From contig UBTF01000005.1 of the NCBI GenBank assembly GCA_900468285.1, positions 124,001 to 188,000 on the forward strand: 64,000 nucleotides of DNA, given 5' to 3'. Of the stretch, positions 59,543 through 64,000 are shown piece by piece. Below the pieces are notes generated by a model. The model worked only from the letters and a program-made list of their open reading frames with translations, had not been told where the DNA came from and made no database searches. The position numbers were made by a program, and so were the translations under genes. Numbering within the stretch: position 1 is the stretch's first letter; each line of letters starts with the position of its first letter. The stretch comes from Hyphomicrobiales bacterium (GTDB taxonomy: Bacteria; Pseudomonadota; Alphaproteobacteria; Rhizobiales; Rhizobiaceae).

Positions 59543-60424
59543 GTGGATCAAATTCTCGCCATACGTACTTTCGTCAGGGTCGCAGAAGCTGGCTCCTTCG
59601 CCAAGGCTGCTGATATGATGAACTTGCCCCGGTCCTCCGTCAGCAAGCTAGTAAAGGATCTTGAGGCGCATCTGGGGACAAAGCTGGTGGAGCGCACCAC
59701 GCGGTCTGTCACAATTACCACCGAGGGCGTCTCCTATCATGAGCGAGCGCTGAAGCTCCTTGCCGACCTCGGAGACATGGACGGCACTGTTAGCGGCTCA
59801 CGGAGCGCGCCCAAGGGAAAGCTGCGCGTGGACATCGGCTCCGTACTGGCAAATCAGATCCTCATTCCTGCGCTCTCAGACTTCCAGCACCAATACCCGG
59901 ACATCGAGCTCATGCTCGGCATCAGCGATCGCGCTGCCGATCTCATCAGTGAGGGAATCGATTGCGTCATCCGCGGTGGAGCGCTGATTGACTCTTCTAT
60001 GAAGGCGCGCAAGCTGTGCGAACTGGATTACGTCATATGTGCATCGCCTGCCTATCTGGAGGGACTGCGATTACCGGAACAGCCGGAAGATATACGGGCT
60101 CATCGGATCGTCAGCTACTTCTCCGCGTCATCTGGAAAGAGGTTTCCTCTGCAGTCCCACCGCGGCGATGAGCGGAGCGGTTATCTTCCGATCTCCATCG
60201 GCATTTCGGTCAACGAGAGCACCGCACACCTAAACGCGCTGCTATCGGGACTGGGGATCGGCCAGAGCTTCGGCTTCCTCGCAAGACCTCATTTCGAGAG
60301 CGGCGCACTACGTTATCCGAAAATCGTAAGACGAGTTGCCGCGATATCGGCCAGAATGGACAGCGAAAGTGAGATAGAATCACGCGTGGGACCAAAGATG
60401 CCGATGGGTGCTTTGATTCTTTGA
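59543..60424 (+). CDS. LysR-family transcriptional regulator
   Basis: A 293-residue LysR protein starting with GTG at 59543: MDQILAIRTFVRVAEAGSFA then KAADMMNLPRSSVSKLVKDL. Effector domain starts near residue 90 (GKLRVDIGSVLANQILIPAL). The last 112 bases of the gene overlap the end of the convergent XdhC-like gene, which is unusual; the last residues (ESEIESRVGPKMPMGALIL) lie in the overlap and look non-homologous, so the tail may be a recent read-through extension. Confidence 0.92.
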   Translation: MDQILAIRTFVRVAEAGSFAKAADMMNLPRSSVSKLVKDLEAHLGTKLVERTTRSVTITTEGVSYHERALKLLADLGDMDGTVSGSRSAPKGKLRVDIGSVLANQILIPALSDFQHQYPDIELMLGISDRAADLISEGIDCVIRGGALIDSSMKARKLCELDYVICASPAYLEGLRLPEQPEDIRAHRIVSYFSASSGKRFPLQSHRGDERSGYLPISIGISVNESTAHLNALLSGLGIGQSFGFLARPHFESGALRYPKIVRRVAAISARMDSESEIESRVGPKMPMGALIL

Positions 60425-61242
60425 ATGTCCCCCGGTCCGAAACCTCGCCCCGTCAGATAATCGACCCGCCTTTTATGCGTGCGACTGCTCCCGAGTGCTC
60501 CGATATAAAATGCCTCGGAATGAAGGGCCTGCTCAAGCACAGGCGCCTCGGCGTCGAGGTCGTGATGGACGAGGACGACTGCTGTAAAGCGGTCTATAAT
60601 TTCTTTATTTCTTGCGGCGTCTGCAGAACAGACGAGTTGAACGACATCATAGGAAGAAGCTTCTGCCAGTCGAGCAACCGCTTGAGACTCGCCCGTTTGA
60701 CCGAAAACGACGACCCGGGTCCGCGGGCGATAAGCGGTCGAGAACTCATCTGTAATCCACCCGGACCGTTCAACCTCTTCTGTTAGTCGAAGTGCTTGAG
60801 CACGCGGCGAGTAGCACAGGGAAACGGGAGTCCTGCCTTCAATACGGTTCAGGAGAGTGTGCAGAGTGCGCCGGTCCCGTAAATGATGGATAGCGACCGT
60901 GATTCCGCCTCCACACGGCAAAACAATATCCAGGAACGGCGAACCATCCCCGAATTTGACCACACGATCACGCCCCTCGGCTATAGCGAGTAAGGCTTCA
61001 GCTGCGATCGCCGATTCTACGCACCCGCCAGATACGTAACCATAGAAGCGTCCGTCAGCCGTCACCACAAGGTTAGAGCCGAGACTTCTCGCTGCGCCGC
61101 CGCGAATTTCGACAAGCGTAGCGAGCGCCACAGGTCCCACAGTCGATGCCTCGATGGCGAAAAGTAGGAGTTTCTGAGGATCGTCGGTTGTCGACGCCCG
61201 CATGGGAGCTTGCTGCAAGGCAGAATCAGGCATTTCCAACAT
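60313..61242 (-). CDS. XdhC/CoxI family protein
   Basis: A 309-residue XdhC-like protein. N-terminal domain: GPVALATLVEIRGGAARSLG, then YGYVSGGCVESAIAAEALLA with the conserved cysteine. C-terminal Rossmann-like domain: RTRVVVFGQTGESQAVARL through EAFYIGALGSSRTHKRRVDY and GPTRDSISLSLSILADIAA. XdhC proteins insert or sulfurate molybdenum cofactor in xanthine-dehydrogenase-type enzymes; no such enzyme is encoded in this window. The gene is downstream of an enoyl-CoA hydratase gene on the same strand and overlaps the convergent LysR gene by 112 bases. Confidence 0.9.
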   Translation of the reverse strand: MLEMPDSALQQAPMRASTTDDPQKLLLFAIEASTVGPVALATLVEIRGGAARSLGSNLVVTADGRFYGYVSGGCVESAIAAEALLAIAEGRDRVVKFGDGSPFLDIVLPCGGGITVAIHHLRDRRTLHTLLNRIEGRTPVSLCYSPRAQALRLTEEVERSGWITDEFSTAYRPRTRVVVFGQTGESQAVARLAEASSYDVVQLVCSADAARNKEIIDRFTAVVLVHHDLDAEAPVLEQALHSEAFYIGALGSSRTHKRRVDYLTGRGFGPGDIQRIKAPIGIFGPTRDSISLSLSILADIAATRLTIFG

Positions 61243-61378
61243 TCCAAATCTCCTCCGGAAAAATGGCCGTTACCACAAATGACATCAGGCGGGTCGTGGC
61301 AAGGGATAAACAAACAAACGCGGCATCATGGAATCAAGCTCTAAAATGTCCGCCTTCGAACTGGCTTCCAGTTGCCTG

Positions 61379-62236
61379 TCAATTGTTACGGACGGTCGCA
61401 TCAACAGAGCTATAGCCATTGAGACCTCTGAGCAACGCCTCCAAATCTAGCTCCCCATCACGTGTTTGCGCCCCGGCTGCGAGGCCACCCCGAATGAGCG
61501 TTGCAGCCGCTGGCTTTGCGAACAGACCTGCCCAGGCCTCGTGCTCCCGAAGGAAGCCAGCACCAAGATCAGGCACAGGCATTGCCAACTTCGCAGCAGC
61601 AATCACACCTTTGGGCAAGGCCGCGATATTGTTCGCCAACCGACTGATAAAGCTGTCTAGCTGCTCCAAAGGTATGGCTCGGTTTATCCAGCCATACCTT
61701 TCTGCGGTTTCGGCATCAATCAGATCTGCTCCAAGAATAATTTCAAGCGCGCGAGCCCTTGTCATGCAGCTTGCCAGATACTGTGTGCCGCCGCCTCCTG
61801 GAATGATACCCATGAGCGCCTCGCATTGCGCGAGACCCGCCTTGCCTTCCGCCGCAAATACCATATCGGCGGCAGTAACGAATTCCGCGCCGCCGCCCCG
61901 CGCTATTCCTGCGAGCTTTACGATGGTGACCTGAGGCTGTTCCCGGATCAACTCACCAAGCGCCTGGAATGGATTCAGTCCTTCGGGTGCTTCGCGAGCA
62001 ATATCGTCGAATGCATGCGGCTCATCGATGAGTGTCATATCGACATGCGCAATGAAAAAATCAGGATTGGCGCTCTCGAACACCAGCACGCGAATGTCGG
62101 AGCGATCGCGCATCGTCAAAAGCACATGGCGCAGTTCTTTCATCAACGCGACATCGAGAACGTTCACCGGTGGATTGTGAATCGTGATCGTTGCCACACC
62201 TTTTTCAGAGAACAAATTGAGACGTTCTAACTTCAT
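61379..62236 (-). CDS. Enoyl-CoA hydratase/isomerase family protein
   Basis: A 285-residue crotonase-family enzyme. Start MKLERLNLFSEKGVATITIH and NPPVNVLDVALM; the CoA-binding and oxyanion glycine run GIARGGGAEFVTAADM has glutamate 118, and ALMGIIPGGGGTQYL has glutamate 139 just before it in QCEAL. Both hydratase glutamates are in place. It hydrates or isomerises an enoyl-CoA thioester; the acyl chain is unknown. It is divergent from an HxlR regulator 110-170 bases away. This mirrors the SDR/HxlR pair at 7-8 kb. The XdhC-like gene follows 136 bases downstream. Confidence 0.93.
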   Translation of the reverse strand: MKLERLNLFSEKGVATITIHNPPVNVLDVALMKELRHVLLTMRDRSDIRVLVFESANPDFFIAHVDMTLIDEPHAFDDIAREAPEGLNPFQALGELIREQPQVTIVKLAGIARGGGAEFVTAADMVFAAEGKAGLAQCEALMGIIPGGGGTQYLASCMTRARALEIILGADLIDAETAERYGWINRAIPLEQLDSFISRLANNIAALPKGVIAAAKLAMPVPDLGAGFLREHEAWAGLFAKPAAATLIRGGLAAGAQTRDGELDLEALLRGLNGYSSVDATVRNN

Positions 62237-62321
62237 TTTTCCATCCCTGGCTGTACTGAAAATGAGCCCGCGCAGCGGACTTGCCTGCTCGATACAAGAT
62301 GGTATTCGTTATATTAGTCGT

Positions 62322-62347
62322 CAATTACGCACTTGAAACATACCTAG
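62322..62347. promoter_or_regulatory. Putative HxlR operator, copy 2
   Basis: CAATTACGCACTTG followed by a less conserved stretch ending in ACCTAG. Matches the 7926-7950 block almost exactly and sits in the equivalent place between the HxlR gene and the divergent enzyme gene. Confidence 0.5.
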
Positions 62348-62409
62348 GATGATGGAGAATACCGATTAGCGACGTAGAGATTGTTTATCGAGCGGACTGT
62401 CCAAGCCGC

Positions 62410-62730
62410 GTGATTCTTGATCAAATTGCTGATAAATGGTCGATGATGGTGCTGGAGGTTTTAAACGAGCCGAAACGCTTCAACGCCATCAAGCGGCAGT
62501 TGGACGGCGTCACACAAAGGGTTTTGACACAGACGTTACGCAAGCTGGAACGCAATGGCATGATCACGCGTCGGGTTTTGCCCGGACGCGTGCTTGGTGT
62601 AGAATATGCCTTGAGTCCGCTTGGTCAGTCACTGAAAGAGCCCTTTTCGACGCTCTTTCAGTGGACTTTGGCCAACATCGACACCATAGAAGACTGCCAG
62701 CGGAAGTTTGACACGCAGCATTCTCACTGA
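62410..62730 (+). CDS. HxlR-type regulator, N-terminus disrupted by a probable frameshift
   Basis: From GTG 62410 the frame gives a 106-residue HxlR core: ILDQIADKWSMMVLEVLNEP, RFNAIKRQLDGVTQRVLTQT, LRKLERNGMITRRVLPGRVL, EYALSPLGQSLKEPF. It closely resembles the regulator at 7953-8342. The GTG has no ribosome site and omits the conserved cysteine: the upstream bases in the same frame read DVEIVYRADCPSRV, and a natural start ATGGAGAATACCGAT (62352) hits TAG after five codons. One missing or extra base near 62367 would restore a full-length protein, so the gene is either frameshifted or begins late. Confidence 0.7.
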   Translation: MILDQIADKWSMMVLEVLNEPKRFNAIKRQLDGVTQRVLTQTLRKLERNGMITRRVLPGRVLGVEYALSPLGQSLKEPFSTLFQWTLANIDTIEDCQRKFDTQHSH

Positions 62731-62885
62731 CCAAAAGTCGCAGGCGGCCAGACATTTACGGTTCGCGTTCTAGCAAATCAGCTAGGAAAAAAATCTACAG
62801 CGTCTGAAACTTAAATGAGCATGTGCGTCTGACCGTTACCGCTTATTTTCTTTCCGAACCATGACCCTGCAAACGGAGGACGCCC

Positions 62886-63800
62886 TTGATATTCGACGGC
62901 AGAATAATCGCGGGCATTACTGTGTTCGTCGCTGTTGCCAAAACAGGCAGCTATGCGAAGGCAGGCGAACAGCTTGGCTTGTCGAGGTCGGGGATTGGAA
63001 AAGCGATCGGCCGGCTCGAAGACCGAACCGGCATGCGGCTGTTCGACCGCAACTCACGCGCGATCAAACTGACCGATCAGGGACGAACTTTTCTGGATGA
63101 GACAACTCCGTTGCTCGAGGCACTGGGACGGACTGCAAGACCCGCTTCGGCAACGAATGTCAGGGGGCGATTGCGCGTATCGACAGACGGTGCGTTGGGT
63201 CCCTATCTCCTGATCCCGATCCTGCCTGATTTTCTCGCGGACAACCCTCAGGTAAAGGTCGATTTGTTTGTACGAGACCGGATCGACAATCTACTTTCAG
63301 AAGGTGTCGATGCCGCAATCCGGTTCGGAGAGCCCAAATCCAACGATCTCGACAAGCAGCTCCTGCTGACAAGCCGCGTGGTCACCTGCGCAAGTTCGGC
63401 CTATATTGAGCGGTTCGGCAGACCGTCTGCTCCTGGCGACATTCTGGGCAATCATCGCTGTATTCGTATGATCGACGCGACAACCGGCAAGCCTTACGCA
63501 TGGGATTTTGTCAATGCGACAGGGGAACGGCAGTCGATTTCCCCAGATTGTGGCCTAACCCTGAATGATGCGCCGTCGCTTGTCGCGGCGGCTCTGAATG
63601 GTTACGGCATCGTTCGCCTGCTCGACTTCGTTGCGAAAGAACTCATTCTCAAAGGGGAATTGGTAGAGGTGATGCCGGAGTGGAACCATTTTTACTGGCC
63701 CGCTTTCATTTACACGTCTGTCGATGAATACAAATCTCCAGCAGTCGAGGCTTTTAAGCAGTTTGCGCTGTCGCGCTTAAAGCGGCCAGCCGCTAAGTGA
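62886..63800 (+). CDS. LysR-family transcriptional regulator
   Basis: A 304-residue LysR protein starting at TTG 62886 with GGAGG five bases upstream. Helix-turn-helix: GITVFVAVAKTGSYAKAGEQ then LGLSRSGIGKAIGRLEDRTG. Effector domain from about residue 92 (GRLRVSTDGALGPYLLIPIL) to FKQFALSRLKRPAAK. It resembles the LysR protein at 59543 in style. It lies downstream of the HxlR gene with 155 bases between, on the same strand. No divergent partner gene is visible to the right edge. Confidence 0.94.
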   Translation: MIFDGRIIAGITVFVAVAKTGSYAKAGEQLGLSRSGIGKAIGRLEDRTGMRLFDRNSRAIKLTDQGRTFLDETTPLLEALGRTARPASATNVRGRLRVSTDGALGPYLLIPILPDFLADNPQVKVDLFVRDRIDNLLSEGVDAAIRFGEPKSNDLDKQLLLTSRVVTCASSAYIERFGRPSAPGDILGNHRCIRMIDATTGKPYAWDFVNATGERQSISPDCGLTLNDAPSLVAAALNGYGIVRLLDFVAKELILKGELVEVMPEWNHFYWPAFIYTSVDEYKSPAVEAFKQFALSRLKRPAAK

Positions 63801-64000
63801 GCCGGACCAGCACCAAGAACGTCTGATTCCGCTGCCACAGGGCACGACCGCCCCCTGTTGGCCAAGACTGTCCATGCCACTTGCTAGGGCGAGGCGGCGC
63901 GAAAACGCGACGCACCAAGCGTCCCATGTTTGGTGCTTCGATACTGGCCGTCCGCAATCTTTCTCGCCTTTCTGTCCGCGTTGCAGCGACAAATTGGCGC

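Noticed and set aside
1..64000. CRISPR arrays, rRNA genes, riboswitches or a replication origin
   Set aside because: No regularly spaced direct repeats, rRNA signatures, recognised riboswitch cores, repABC genes or DnaA-box clusters were noticed on reading; a computed scan was not possible.

Overview
The window looks like an accessory replicon or genomic-island stretch of an alphaproteobacterium of the Rhizobiaceae (Agrobacterium/Rhizobium type). This is inferred from the gene set: a LOV-HWE histidine kinase with a single-domain partner, many LysR/GntR/HxlR regulators, polyamine-type, dipeptide-type and polar-amino-acid-type ABC transporters, a hydantoinase/opine-like catabolic operon, and IS3, IS5, ABC-transporter, NmrA, LysR and integrase debris. 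No rRNA, complete tRNA, replication gene or CRISPR array was seen.

Layout. 1-9 kb: small enzymes and regulators (two VOC proteins, DUF2256, the LOV kinase/response-regulator pair, an IS3 remnant, an alpha/beta hydrolase, an SDR divergent from an HxlR regulator, a decayed cupin gene). 9-15.6 kb: a possible signalling block with a LuxR-type regulator, an alpha-oxoamine synthase, two PhoB-like regulators with abnormal receiver domains, and a TetR/NTF2-like pair lying inside a segment bounded by IS5-like inverted ends. 15.6-26.3 kb: a catabolic locus (SDR, ThDP enzyme, class III aminotransferase, GntR regulator, PotABCD-like transporter, succinate-semialdehyde dehydrogenase). A ten-base motif, TGTGACRYCA, recurs at six promoters or gene gaps from 11.1 to 20.3 kb and may tie the signalling block to this locus.

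26.3-27.6 kb is a gene graveyard (NmrA-like and AapP-like fragments). 27.7-38.6 kb: an MmgE/PrpD protein, two LysR regulators, and a dipeptide ABC transporter with a class A beta-lactamase-like serine hydrolase and an M20 amidohydrolase. 39.5-49.9 kb: a seven-gene minus-strand operon (amino-acid ABC transporter, DapA-like enzyme, hydantoinase, DUF3830 and a 966-residue fusion of HcnA-, HcnB- and HcnC-like oxidoreductase parts), next to two divergent GntR genes and a GlcG-like gene. It probably imports and oxidises a cyclic or D-configured amino compound.

49.9-56.6 kb is a small toxin/defence/mobility module: a TetR-LysR chimeric pseudogene, VapBC-like and HipAB-like toxin-antitoxin pairs, an HNH nuclease with a shortened core, and a 782-residue tyrosine recombinase, punctuated by three related tRNA-3'-end-like sequences. 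A remnant of a second such recombinase lies at 38.7 kb. 56.6-63.8 kb: three LysR regulators, a DUF1330 protein with an epoxide-hydrolase-like enzyme, an XdhC-like protein, an enoyl-CoA hydratase, and a second HxlR gene whose upstream region closely resembles that of the first.

All functions are from reading motifs and overall protein character; no database search was run.
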